A DNA stretch of 64,000 bases from Sipunculus nudus (lineage: Eukaryota; Annelida; Sipuncula; Golfingiida; Sipunculidae). The stretch covers positions 333,973-397,972 of the forward strand of contig JAPPUL010000073.1 of NCBI GenBank assembly GCA_026874595.1, read 5' to 3'. The notes beneath the pieces are model-generated. The model saw only the letters and a list, made by a program, of their open reading frames with translations, was not told where the DNA came from and made no database searches. Positions 1 to 8,104 of this stretch are shown here, piece by piece (position 1 is the first letter of the stretch; every line of letters starts with the position of its first letter). Position numbers and translations under genes: made by a program.

Positions 1-886
1 TTTTATAAATCATGTATTAGAAATATCATTACGTAGCGCAACAAATATTGCCCCAGAAATAGAATTTACAAATAAAGGACTAAAAGAACCCTCGCAATCT
101 AATAAATCATCTTATAAAAACCAATATGAATACTCTGAAACTAAAGACTCTATTCAAGAATATAATAAAGCGCATGAAGCTCAAAAAGAATTTAATAGCC
201 CAAAAGAAAATATAGCCTCGGCTAAAAAGAATTACATTCCCTACAAAATAACGACCCATGAACAAAGAATACAAAACAAAAAAAGTTATCCAAACCAAAT
301 TCTAGCTGGAGATAATTATACTATACTTGGGACACTATTTAATACATATATACTAATAGAGTCAGATAATACTTTTATAATGCTTGACCAACACGCAGCT
401 CATGAAAGATTACAATACGAAAAAATAAGGGAAACTATAAAAGATGATACAATCCCATCACAAAACCTATTAAGACCTTTCATTATAGAAGTTAGTCCTT
501 CGCATATATCTAATATAAAAGATAAAGAAAACAGTATTGCTAAATTAGGATTTCATATTGAACTCTTTTCAAAGGAAAGTTATATCGTAAATTCTATACC
601 AAGTTTTCTTAAAATGGATAGTGCTCGCGATTCTATTGAATATCTTTTAGAATTATGTATAGACAATAAAACTGTTCCAAAAGCTCTTAATTACTTAGAG
701 GAAGTAATGAAGCGAAAAGCTTGTAGGAGTGCAATTAAATCAGGGGACCTAATATCAGATGATGAAATAATCTATTTGTTAAGCGAACTTGCTAACTATC
801 CAAACCCTTTTGCCTGCCCACACGGACGCCCTACCATATTAAGCTTAGATAGGAATAGCTTAGAAAACCTATTTTTAAGAACTTAG
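1..886 (+). CDS. mutL: DNA mismatch repair protein MutL, C-terminal part (5' end outside window)
   Basis: MutL couples mismatch recognition by MutS to strand incision. The reading frame is open from the left edge to the TAG at 884-886, so only about 294 C-terminal residues are visible. They hold the end of the N-terminal ATPase region, a variable linker, and the whole C-terminal dimerisation/endonuclease domain. The metal-binding endonuclease motif DQHA-x2-E-x4-E is intact (DQHAAHERLQYE, from nt 383). The accessory motifs ACRSAIK and CPHGRP are also present, so this is an endonuclease-type MutL, unlike the E. coli protein. An ATG at 380 lies inside the domain and is not the start. The next gene follows 18 bases later on the same strand. 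Family assignment is secure from the motifs. Confidence 0.95.
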   Translation, partial: FINHVLEISLRSATNIAPEIEFTNKGLKEPSQSNKSSYKNQYEYSETKDSIQEYNKAHEAQKEFNSPKENIASAKKNYIPYKITTHEQRIQNKKSYPNQILAGDNYTILGTLFNTYILIESDNTFIMLDQHAAHERLQYEKIRETIKDDTIPSQNLLRPFIIEVSPSHISNIKDKENSIAKLGFHIELFSKESYIVNSIPSFLKMDSARDSIEYLLELCIDNKTVPKALNYLEEVMKRKACRSAIKSGDLISDDEIIYLLSELANYPNPFACPHGRPTILSLDRNSLENLFLRT

Positions 887-904
887 AATAAAGCCAAAAG
901 CTCT

Positions 905-3703
905 ATGAACTTTACAGAAGAACAACTACTTGCAATAAAAGATATTAAAAACAACCTACTGATAAACGCTGGGCCCGGAACAGGTAAAACAAGTATTATA
1001 GCAGAGAAAGTATCTTATTTAATAGACAAAGGCTATAACCCCAAAAATATCTTAGCAACCACCTTTACAAACAAAGCAAAAGATGAATTAAAATATAGAA
1101 TATCAAAAGCCTGTAGAAAACCGCCACATAATATAACAATAGATACTATCCATGGTTTTGCAAGACGCATAATAAAAGAGTTTACTTATGTCGTATCTGA
1201 TCGCAGTTTGTCTATTTTGGACGAGCTTAATCATAGAATGTTAATAATAAATAATTACCCTAAACTAAATATATCAGAATCTAGCTTTTCTGAAAATTCA
1301 ATATACAAACATATATTTAAACTCTTCAGTTTCTTTGATGCTATTAACGAGCGTTTTGTAAATATAGAAAACTTAAAGGAACTTGTAGATATAAGATCAA
1401 AATATAATAAACGAAGTTTACACAGCCTATATAAAGAAGGAGTGTTACTAACCGATAAAGAGATACTAAACATTTTTAATGCCTATAGAAAATTCATGTG
1501 GAAGAATAAGTACCTTGACTTTTCTCAAACCCTAAAGCTTGCATATCATCTACTAAATGAATACCCTAAAATACAAAATATCCTACAAAACAGATATAAA
1601 TATATCCTAGTAGATGAATATCAAGATGTAAGCAAATTACAACATGCAATATACAAATTATTGTCAAATAGCGATAATAAAATATGCTTCGTAGGAGACA
1701 CAGCACAAAGTCTTTATGAGTTTAGAGGTGCCTCTTCACATAATTTAAGCATGGTGAAAAAAGACTTTGAAAAAGTCAAGGAGCGAAGAATAACAAAAAA
1801 CTTTAGGTCAACAAGCCACATAATATCATTTGCAAATTCAATAAGCGCCTGTATGAATATAGAAGGGTTAAGTAAGCAAAAAGGAGTAAGGACGGATAGG
1901 GATAATACAGTAATACTGCTTGAGGATGAGACAGCAAAAAAGAGTGCAGAACATATAGTTAAAGCAATACAAAGCCTTTATAAGCAAAAGATAATATCAA
2001 GCTATAACGATGTTGCTCTACTATTTAATAGTGTACGTTTTCAATTCATAAGAGAAGGATATAAAGAGGTATTTGAAGAACATAATATACCCTATACTAT
2101 ACATAAATCAGGTAATTATTTCGAGGAAGAGCCTATAAGTACCTTAATTTTTCTAGTTAGCCTAATCCTTGAGGAAGAGTTTTTTTATACAAGTTTAATA
2201 GAACTATTAGATCGTCTTGGAGTAGAAACTTTAAGCGTACTACTAACAAATGTACCTAAAGATAAGAAGATATCGTTCAACGAAATAGCACCTGATATGT
2301 TAATTAAAACATATAAAATTACTTCTAAGTCGGACCTAACAATAATAGAAAACCTATATTCTATATATAGTAAAATATGCTCTAATAAGACTATCTCAAG
2401 CATAGAAATTATATATGATATATTAAGACTAACCCCATACTTAAGCAAAGCCATTATAGACGGTAATATTCATATATTAACCCAACTGGGATATTTAACT
2501 GGTATTGCAAAGTCCTATATAAATTATGGCGACAAATCTATATTAAAGTTCCTACATTCGTTAATTGTTCTAAAAGATAAAAGACGTATAGATTTAGATA
2601 AAAGAGTTAAAGATAGCGTAACAATAAGCACAATACACAGTACCAAAGGACTTGAGTATAAAATAGTATTCCTTTGCAATGTAAATTTAAATACAAAAAC
2701 CTATAATGGTTTTAGTACAAAATTAGATATTGAAGATAATGAAAACCCAGATGCACTAATATTACAAGAAAAGATAAGATTATTCTATACAGGAATAACA
2801 AGAGCCAAAGATTATCTTTTCTTATCATATTCAAAAAATACAATATATCAAAAAACTCAAAGACTACATCACTTAATTAAAGAAAGCATAAAACATAATA
2901 ATGTAGGACATTATGAACCAACCGCTATTAAAGTTCTTGAATCCGCAAAAGATAATGTAGAAAATAGTGCAGATGAACAAAAAGAATCATTAACACTAAG
3001 CAGTAGCAAAATAAATACGTATATACGTTGCCCTTTAACATATAGTTTACAATATAAATATAATTTTATAATTCCCGAAACAAAAGAAGCCCAGTTTGGA
3101 ATATTAATTCATAATGTACTAGAATACCTACATTCAATAGGAGAGGCTAACACAAAAATTAAAAAAGATGTTGATATATATTTTAAAAAAGAACTTGATA
3201 AATATGATAAAAAAGATAGGGCTTCATTTAATAAGCTGGGAAATGAGATAATCGATAAATATATAAAAGAGACCTACCCTAAGATTAAATCTAAAATAAA
3301 ATATATAGAAAAAGACTTTGAAATATACTTCAGCCAAAACAGATTAGTAGGCAAAGTAGATTTAATACTAAAAGAAGAGGGAGGACTACATATAATAGAT
3401 TTTAAAACAGGGCAAGTAAAAGATGATATAGATGATATAAAAGAGAAACAATTACTTATATATACTCTTGCGATAGAAAAAGGAGGAGAAACAGTAAAAA
3501 GAGCCAGTGCCTACTATCTTAAATCCGGTTATATACAAAGTTATAAAATAGATAGAGGTAAACTAAAAGATTTAGAATTAGAAATAATAAGAATTTTTGA
3601 TGAACTAAACTCAAATAATGACACATTATTGCACCCAACACCCTCAATAGAAACCTGCTCAAAGTGTTATTATAAAATAATCTGTCCGTATAAGGAATGT
3701 TAA
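905..3703 (+). CDS. UvrD/AddA-like helicase fused to a RecB-family Fe-S nuclease
   Basis: A 932-residue superfamily 1 DNA helicase with a C-terminal PD-(D/E)XK nuclease. Visible in order: a Q motif near residue 5, Walker A GPGTGKT (23-29), motif II VDEYQD (about 236), motif V around STIHSTKG, motif VI YTGITRAKDYL (about 627), then a nuclease domain with IDFKTG (about 830). One cysteine near 710 and the C-terminal set C918-x2-C921-x5-C927 match the AddB/Cas4 iron-sulphur staple. The combination resembles a one-chain AddAB/RecB-like end-processing enzyme, though length and fused layout also fit PcrA-like helicases with a Cas4-type tail. It lies directly downstream of mutL. The Shine-Dalgarno is weak. 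The biological role (recombinational repair, phage DNA degradation) is inferred. Confidence 0.85.
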   Translation: MNFTEEQLLAIKDIKNNLLINAGPGTGKTSIIAEKVSYLIDKGYNPKNILATTFTNKAKDELKYRISKACRKPPHNITIDTIHGFARRIIKEFTYVVSDRSLSILDELNHRMLIINNYPKLNISESSFSENSIYKHIFKLFSFFDAINERFVNIENLKELVDIRSKYNKRSLHSLYKEGVLLTDKEILNIFNAYRKFMWKNKYLDFSQTLKLAYHLLNEYPKIQNILQNRYKYILVDEYQDVSKLQHAIYKLLSNSDNKICFVGDTAQSLYEFRGASSHNLSMVKKDFEKVKERRITKNFRSTSHIISFANSISACMNIEGLSKQKGVRTDRDNTVILLEDETAKKSAEHIVKAIQSLYKQKIISSYNDVALLFNSVRFQFIREGYKEVFEEHNIPYTIHKSGNYFEEEPISTLIFLVSLILEEEFFYTSLIELLDRLGVETLSVLLTNVPKDKKISFNEIAPDMLIKTYKITSKSDLTIIENLYSIYSKICSNKTISSIEIIYDILRLTPYLSKAIIDGNIHILTQLGYLTGIAKSYINYGDKSILKFLHSLIVLKDKRRIDLDKRVKDSVTISTIHSTKGLEYKIVFLCNVNLNTKTYNGFSTKLDIEDNENPDALILQEKIRLFYTGITRAKDYLFLSYSKNTIYQKTQRLHHLIKESIKHNNVGHYEPTAIKVLESAKDNVENSADEQKESLTLSSSKINTYIRCPLTYSLQYKYNFIIPETKEAQFGILIHNVLEYLHSIGEANTKIKKDVDIYFKKELDKYDKKDRASFNKLGNEIIDKYIKETYPKIKSKIKYIEKDFEIYFSQNRLVGKVDLILKEEGGLHIIDFKTGQVKDDIDDIKEKQLLIYTLAIEKGGETVKRASAYYLKSGYIQSYKIDRGKLKDLELEIIRIFDELNSNNDTLLHPTPSIETCSKCYYKIICPYKEC

Positions 3704-3713
3704 AACGGAAGTC

Positions 3714-4985
3714 TTATAAATTATAAATTATATTAAAAACTTCTATACCAGGATCTGGTTTTTCTAAAAGAACTAAGGAATTAGGAGGTGCCTTATCAAT
3801 TTTGCTATAAGTCATATCTAATATCAAATTAACGTTAAAATATACAGTAGAGCCTGAAAATAGCAAACAGGCAAGCCTATCACCAACACTAATATTATTT
3901 TTAACTTCCAGTACAATAAACTCTTCTATCAACTCCCTAACAATGCCAACAAAATTAGAAGGAACTGAAGATCTATTATTATCATAAGACACTGAATAAG
4001 AATTATTAATATCATTAATAAAAGCAGTTGTAAAATCTCTACTTGAGGTTTGCATTAAATTAGATGAAAGTGTATCTATAGTTTCAGGATTAGTGTTATT
4101 AGCATAATAATTATTAATTAAACTCCTATATAAACTAACAACAAACCCAAGATACATAAGACTCTTAGAGCGTCCTTCAATTTTTATAGATTCTATCCCC
4201 GAATTAATTATATCATAAACATAATCCAAACCTAAAAGGTCCTTTGAATTCATAGGATAACAACTTAACATATCTTCATTTCCATCACTTCCATCATCTA
4301 CAGATTCTATAACATCATACTTCCATCTACATGACTGAGTACACCCTCCTTTGTTTGCATCCCTAAACGCTGTATAATTCGATATAACACATTTACCTGA
4401 ATAGGCCATACACATAGAACCATGTACAAATATCTCAAGCTCTATATCACATGCATATTTAATCTCTATTGCCTCTTTAAGAGATACCTCTCGAGCTAAT
4501 ACTACACGTTTTGCTCCCAACGACTTCCAAAAACTTATAGATGATATCGAAGATGATGAGGCCTGGGTTGAAATATGTATATCATAATTTGTATATTCCT
4601 TAACAAGCGAGAATACTCCTATATCTGATACTATTATCCCATCTAAACCAAAACCCTTTATCTCTAAAAGATATTCTCTAACTAGCTCTATATCTGCATT
4701 ATACAAATAACTATTTAGAACTAAATAAACTTTTACTTTTCTTTCCTTCGCATAACGGATTATCTCTTTTAATTCAGATATACAAAAGTTTGCTGATGAA
4801 CTCCTTAATCCAAAGGACTTTCCAGCAAGATATATTGCAGAAGCTCCATATAATATCGCAACCCGTGCCTTTTCTATATCACCCGCAGGGACAAGCAACT
4901 CTATCTTTTTAGCATTTTGTTTTTCTTCTGAAAAATACTTATCTTCTTTACAAAACTCTTTATCTATTAAGCCTTGCCTCTTCAT
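3714..4985 (-). CDS. Peptidase U32 family protein, tRNA uridine hydroxylase TrhP-like
   Basis: 423 residues of the U32 family, whose TrhP/YrrO branch makes 5-hydroxyuridine at the tRNA wobble position. The N-terminal signature ELLVPAGDIEKA, the GASAIYLAGKSFGLR segment and the cysteine cluster SMCMAYSGKC...GGCTQSCRWKY (about 190-222) are typical; these cysteines bind iron-sulphur in characterised relatives. The family's usual start lies near KIELLVPAGD, so the first 25 or so residues form an extension. I see no better internal start. It converges on the helicase gene with a 10-base gap. RlhA- and UbiU-like members share the fold, so the exact substrate is uncertain. Confidence 0.8.
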   Translation of the reverse strand: MKRQGLIDKEFCKEDKYFSEEKQNAKKIELLVPAGDIEKARVAILYGASAIYLAGKSFGLRSSSANFCISELKEIIRYAKERKVKVYLVLNSYLYNADIELVREYLLEIKGFGLDGIIVSDIGVFSLVKEYTNYDIHISTQASSSSISSISFWKSLGAKRVVLAREVSLKEAIEIKYACDIELEIFVHGSMCMAYSGKCVISNYTAFRDANKGGCTQSCRWKYDVIESVDDGSDGNEDMLSCYPMNSKDLLGLDYVYDIINSGIESIKIEGRSKSLMYLGFVVSLYRSLINNYYANNTNPETIDTLSSNLMQTSSRDFTTAFINDINNSYSVSYDNNRSSVPSNFVGIVRELIEEFIVLEVKNNISVGDRLACLLFSGSTVYFNVNLILDMTYSKIDKAPPNSLVLLEKPDPGIEVFNIIYNL

Positions 4986-5049
4986 ACACCAATACCAATC
5001 AATCTCAAGCCCACAACCCTATCTACTATTAGATTCATAATAGTTATCC

Positions 5050-5496
5050 TTAAAAGGTCCTATTATATTTTTTAATCGCATGTCGTGCAAGATAATCACA
5101 TCTCTCATTCTCTTTATGACCAGAATGCCCTCTAATCCAATTAAATTCTACCTCATGCCCTCTACATACTTTAAGCAATTCTATCCACAAATCTACATTC
5201 TCTACTTTCTCACGCTTGTTCCTCTTCCAATTGTTTGATGCCCACCTCGTTAACCAACCCTTTGTTATTGCATCCACTATTAGTTTTGAGTCCGTATATA
5301 TCTGCACCCTACACCTTTCTTTCAACGCTGACAATCCTTCTATTACCGCTTTAAGCTCCATCCTATTATTAGTCGTTAGCTTACAGCTTCCCGATAACTC
5401 CTTATATGCCCCCTCAAACTTAAGTATAACTCCATAACCTCCAGGCCCAGGATTGCCAGAACAGGCCCCATCTGTATATATTTCTACATTCTTCAT
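5050..5496 (-). CDS. rnhA: Ribonuclease HI
   Basis: 148 residues, the normal size of bacterial RNase HI, which removes the RNA strand of RNA-DNA hybrids in the cytoplasm. The catalytic set is complete and positioned as in the E. coli enzyme: D9 in IYTDGACSGNPGPGGYG, E47 in NNRMELKA, D69 in IYTDS, H124 in RGHSGH and D134 in ERCDYLARHA. The basic-protrusion segment with tryptophans (WLTRWASNNWKRN) is also present. It is likely co-oriented with thiC upstream and the U32 gene downstream, with short spacers. Confidence 0.95.
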   Translation of the reverse strand: MKNVEIYTDGACSGNPGPGGYGVILKFEGAYKELSGSCKLTTNNRMELKAVIEGLSALKERCRVQIYTDSKLIVDAITKGWLTRWASNNWKRNKREKVENVDLWIELLKVCRGHEVEFNWIRGHSGHKENERCDYLARHAIKKYNRTF

Positions 5497-5556
5497 TCTA
5501 CTGGATACTTAATTATCTACTCACAATAGTTATATCTTTTAATATTAAAAGCATAT

Positions 5557-6837
5557 CTAATGCTTTTGTCGGATCTTTTCAAGATTATCATTTGTTACTT
5601 TAATTGAACAGAAATTAGGTCCGCACATTGAACAGAACTCTTTGTCTTCTGCAAGCCCTTCTTCTCTCATTGACTTTGCCTTTTCAGGATCTAATGATAA
5701 GTCGTATTGTGCCTGCCAATCAAACTTAAAACGTGCTTGGGAAAGCTTCTTATCTCGTTCTTTTGCCCCCGGTATCCCACGTGCTATATCTGATGCGTGT
5801 GCTGCTATCTTATAGGCTATTATCCCTGCTCGTACATCTTCTTTATTTGGTAAGCCCAAATGCTCTTTAGGCGTTACATAACATAGAAAACTTGCTCCGT
5901 GATATGCCGCAAGTGTTGCTCCTATACTAGATGTTATATGATCATACCCTGGTGCTATGTCTGTTACTAAGGGTCCTAGTACGTAAAACGGGGCTTCATG
6001 ACAGTATTCTTTTTGTAAATCCATGTTCTTTTTTATCTGATCTAATGGTATGTGGCCCGGACCCTCTACCATAACCTGCACCCCCTTCGCCCAGGCTCGT
6101 TTTGTTAGTTTGCCAAGCTCTTTTAACTCTGCTATTTGTGCCTCATCTGTTGCATCTTCTATACACCCAGGGCGTAGTGAATCTCCCAAGCTTATTGTCA
6201 CATCATATTCATGCAATATCTCCAGTATCTCTTCATAAGCTTCGTATAACGGATTCTCTTTTTCTTTCCTTGTCATCCATTTTGCTATTAGCGCTCCTCC
6301 TCGACTTACAATGCCCATTACCCTATCTTTTGTAAGCGGAATCATATCTTTTAATATTCCACAATGGATTGTCATATAATCTACACCTTGTTTTGCCTGC
6401 TTCTCTATAACGTCAAGAATATCTTGTTTCGTTATATCTAATATATCTTTATCTACCACCGCCTGATACAACGGTACGGTCCCTATCGGAATCGGAGATT
6501 CCTTAATCATCTTAACTCGTACCTCATCCAAATCCCCGCCTGTACTTAGATCCATTACTGTATCTGCACCATATTGTATCGAATATTGCAGCTTCTCAAG
6601 CTCTTCATCCACTGAAGCCGATACTGCTGACATCCCTATATTTGCATTTATTTTCGTTGTTAATATCCGCCCTATTCCCATCGGCTTTAAGTTTGTATGA
6701 TTTATATTTGCTGGGATTATCATCCGCCCTCGTTTAATCTCTTCTAAAATTGTCCCCTCCTCTATACTCTCTATCTCCGATACTTCTCGCATCTCTTTCG
6801 TTATCTCATTTGCCCTTGCATAATCTAATTGAGTCAT
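5557..6837 (-). CDS. thiC: Phosphomethylpyrimidine synthase ThiC
   Basis: Radical SAM enzyme converting 5-aminoimidazole ribotide to hydroxymethylpyrimidine phosphate for thiamine synthesis. The C-terminal C-x2-C-x4-C motif (CSMCGPNFC), family blocks such as [10 protein letters not shown] and [14 protein letters not shown], and the length of 426 residues identify it. The frame is open to 6882, but I place the start at the ATG at 6837. There GGAGG sits five bases upstream and the protein begins [13 protein letters not shown], as in other ThiC proteins. No TPP riboswitch consensus is visible in the leader. Instead the leader contains a G-rich tandem repeat (see 6964-7027). No other thiamine gene is nearby. 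Confidence 0.96.
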   Translation of the reverse strand: MTQLDYARANEITKEMREVSEIESIEEGTILEEIKRGRMIIPANINHTNLKPMGIGRILTTKINANIGMSAVSASVDEELEKLQYSIQYGADTVMDLSTGGDLDEVRVKMIKESPIPIGTVPLYQAVVDKDILDITKQDILDVIEKQAKQGVDYMTIHCGILKDMIPLTKDRVMGIVSRGGALIAKWMTRKEKENPLYEAYEEILEILHEYDVTISLGDSLRPGCIEDATDEAQIAELKELGKLTKRAWAKGVQVMVEGPGHIPLDQIKKNMDLQKEYCHEAPFYVLGPLVTDIAPGYDHITSSIGATLAAYHGASFLCYVTPKEHLGLPNKEDVRAGIIAYKIAAHASDIARGIPGAKERDKKLSQARFKFDWQAQYDLSLDPEKAKSMREEGLAEDKEFCSMCGPNFCSIKVTNDNLEKIRQKH

Positions 6838-7251
6838 ATTACCTCCATAAGTGTACATCAACTCTTGCTTTCCTTTTCTCACTTTCCCTTCTCGTTATAA
6901 CCATCTTATAACATCCTCCTCATTCGCCTAATACCATCTATTCGCCTCTAAATATATCCTAATATCCTGCCCTCATCCTGCCCCTCATCCTGCCCCCATC
7001 CTGCCCTCATCCTGCCCCCATCCTGCCTTTTGTTGCACCTTTTTATGTTTCTTTTTCTTTTTAAATACTCACATTCATTCCTTCACTCACACTCACTCAA
7101 AAACTACTTGCAACATAAGATAATAAATCTAATCTCTATTCCCTCATGCTTATAGCATAAATAGTAGTATTTAATTACCATTTTTACAACTAGTTCATCT
7201 AGATGTGATGTTTAATAATATACTTAGAATTCATTACTTAGTCTATAACTT
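6838..7251. other. thiC leader / zapA downstream intergenic region
   Basis: 414 bases without a gene. It holds the thiC ribosome binding site next to 6837 and the G-rich tandem repeat at 6964-7027; the rest is A+T-rich. I looked for the conserved TPP riboswitch segments on the minus strand and did not find them. Confidence 0.6.
6964..7027 (-). repeat. Tandem 11-12 bp G-rich repeat in the thiC leader
   Basis: The plus strand reads ATCCTGCCCTC, ATCCTGCCCCTC, ATCCTGCCCCC, ATCCTGCCCTC, ATCCTGCCCCC, ATCCTGCC: five full units and a partial one. On the thiC-sense (minus) strand this is a run of G tracts (GGGGG, GGG, GG) separated by CAGGAT, with many AGGA elements and G-quadruplex potential. It stands out against the A+T-rich surroundings. 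Function unknown. Confidence 0.9.
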
Positions 7252-7542
7252 CTAAGGTATGTCGGGGATACTATTATCCATGAATTCTATTATACTTTGA
7301 AGCCGCTTTTCTATTAAATCTATCTCTGCTTTTGTCTTGAACAACTCATCTGCTAGATTTAACGATGTTAGTATTGCTATCTTCTCTTTGGAGTAGCTTG
7401 GAAATCTTTTTAATAAATCTTCCATCTTATCGTCTATCAAATCCGCTATCTTTGTTACTCGCTCCTTATCATCGTATTTAGATACTAACTTATAATCTTC
7501 CCCAAATATCTTAACCTCTACATACTGTGGGACCTTTAACAT
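7252..7542 (-). CDS. zapA: ZapA-family cell division protein
   Basis: About 96 residues. ZapA stabilises FtsZ rings at midcell. The N-terminal globular part (VEVKIFGEDYKLVS, then KIADLIDDKMEDLLKR) and the following helix (KIAILTSLNLADELFKTKAE) match the family, and the C-terminus is a coiled coil. A TTG at 7563 could extend the frame, but the ATG at 7542 has a clear AAAGGAG upstream and is preferred. It lies downstream of a coiled-coil gene and pheT on the same strand; pheT-zapA proximity is common in bacteria. Confidence 0.85.
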   Translation of the reverse strand: MLKVPQYVEVKIFGEDYKLVSKYDDKERVTKIADLIDDKMEDLLKRFPSYSKEKIAILTSLNLADELFKTKAEIDLIEKRLQSIIEFMDNSIPDIP

Positions 7543-7624
7543 TTTCTTTTGCTCTCCTTTCAATATAACAAGCCCTTTCCAATTTATTAATGATTTATAT
7601 TCTTTCTTAATATATTCAATATAT

Positions 7625-8080
7625 TTATTCAGGTAGAAAGTTTATTGTGATGTTTGATGCTGTTGCAGCATCTTCTACTTCTTTCCCTCCTTTTATATCC
7701 TCACCTGTTTTCTCTGCCTTGTTATCAAACGAACTGTTAACACCTAAATCTTCTCTTTTTCCTTCTCTTTCCTCCCCCCCCTTCCCTTTATCTTTACCTT
7801 CTTCTTGTTCTTCATCTTTTAAGCCAGAATCCCCTTCTTTAGAAAGCTGATACACCAGATTCTCTACCTTCGATATAACGTTCTGCCTTATTAAATCAAA
7901 CCCTTGCCTATCTTCTAATAAATTATCTATCTTCTTTGCTAAATTCTCTACCGTCTCCTTCTCCTTCGAAAGCTCTGCCTTCAATGCATTATTCTCTTCC
8001 ATAAGCTGGGTATATCTTAATATCATATATTGCAATTTGTCTTCAAGCTGCGTAAGCTTTTTTGATATTTCTTCTCTCAT
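7625..8080 (-). CDS. Coiled-coil protein with acidic low-complexity tail, between pheT and zapA
   Basis: 151 residues. Residues 1-90 are a long predicted coiled coil with heptad leucines (KLTQLEDKLQYMIL, ENNALKAELSKEKE). The rest is a Glu/Lys/Gly-rich tail (EEQEEGKDKGKGGEER) ending in NITINFLPE. No catalytic motif is visible. Small coiled-coil proteins of this kind often sit beside zapA and recall ZapB-like or DUF-type division factors, but I cannot assign a family. The leader has AGGA close to the ATG. It is likely co-transcribed with pheT (24 bases away) and zapA. Confidence 0.6.
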   Translation of the reverse strand: MREEISKKLTQLEDKLQYMILRYTQLMEENNALKAELSKEKETVENLAKKIDNLLEDRQGFDLIRQNVISKVENLVYQLSKEGDSGLKDEEQEEGKDKGKGGEEREGKREDLGVNSSFDNKAEKTGEDIKGGKEVEDAATASNITINFLPE

Positions 8081-8104
8081 ATCCTAAAGCATCCTCTTGC
8101 ATTA

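Noticed and set aside
5547-5567. Terminator at the end of thiC
   Set aside because: A short AAAAGCAT/ATGCTTTT hairpin overlaps the stop codon, but it is A+T-rich and not followed by a clear U run on the minus strand.
6838-7251. TPP riboswitch upstream of thiC
   Set aside because: The conserved riboswitch segments are not present on the minus strand; only the G-rich repeat and a Shine-Dalgarno are seen.
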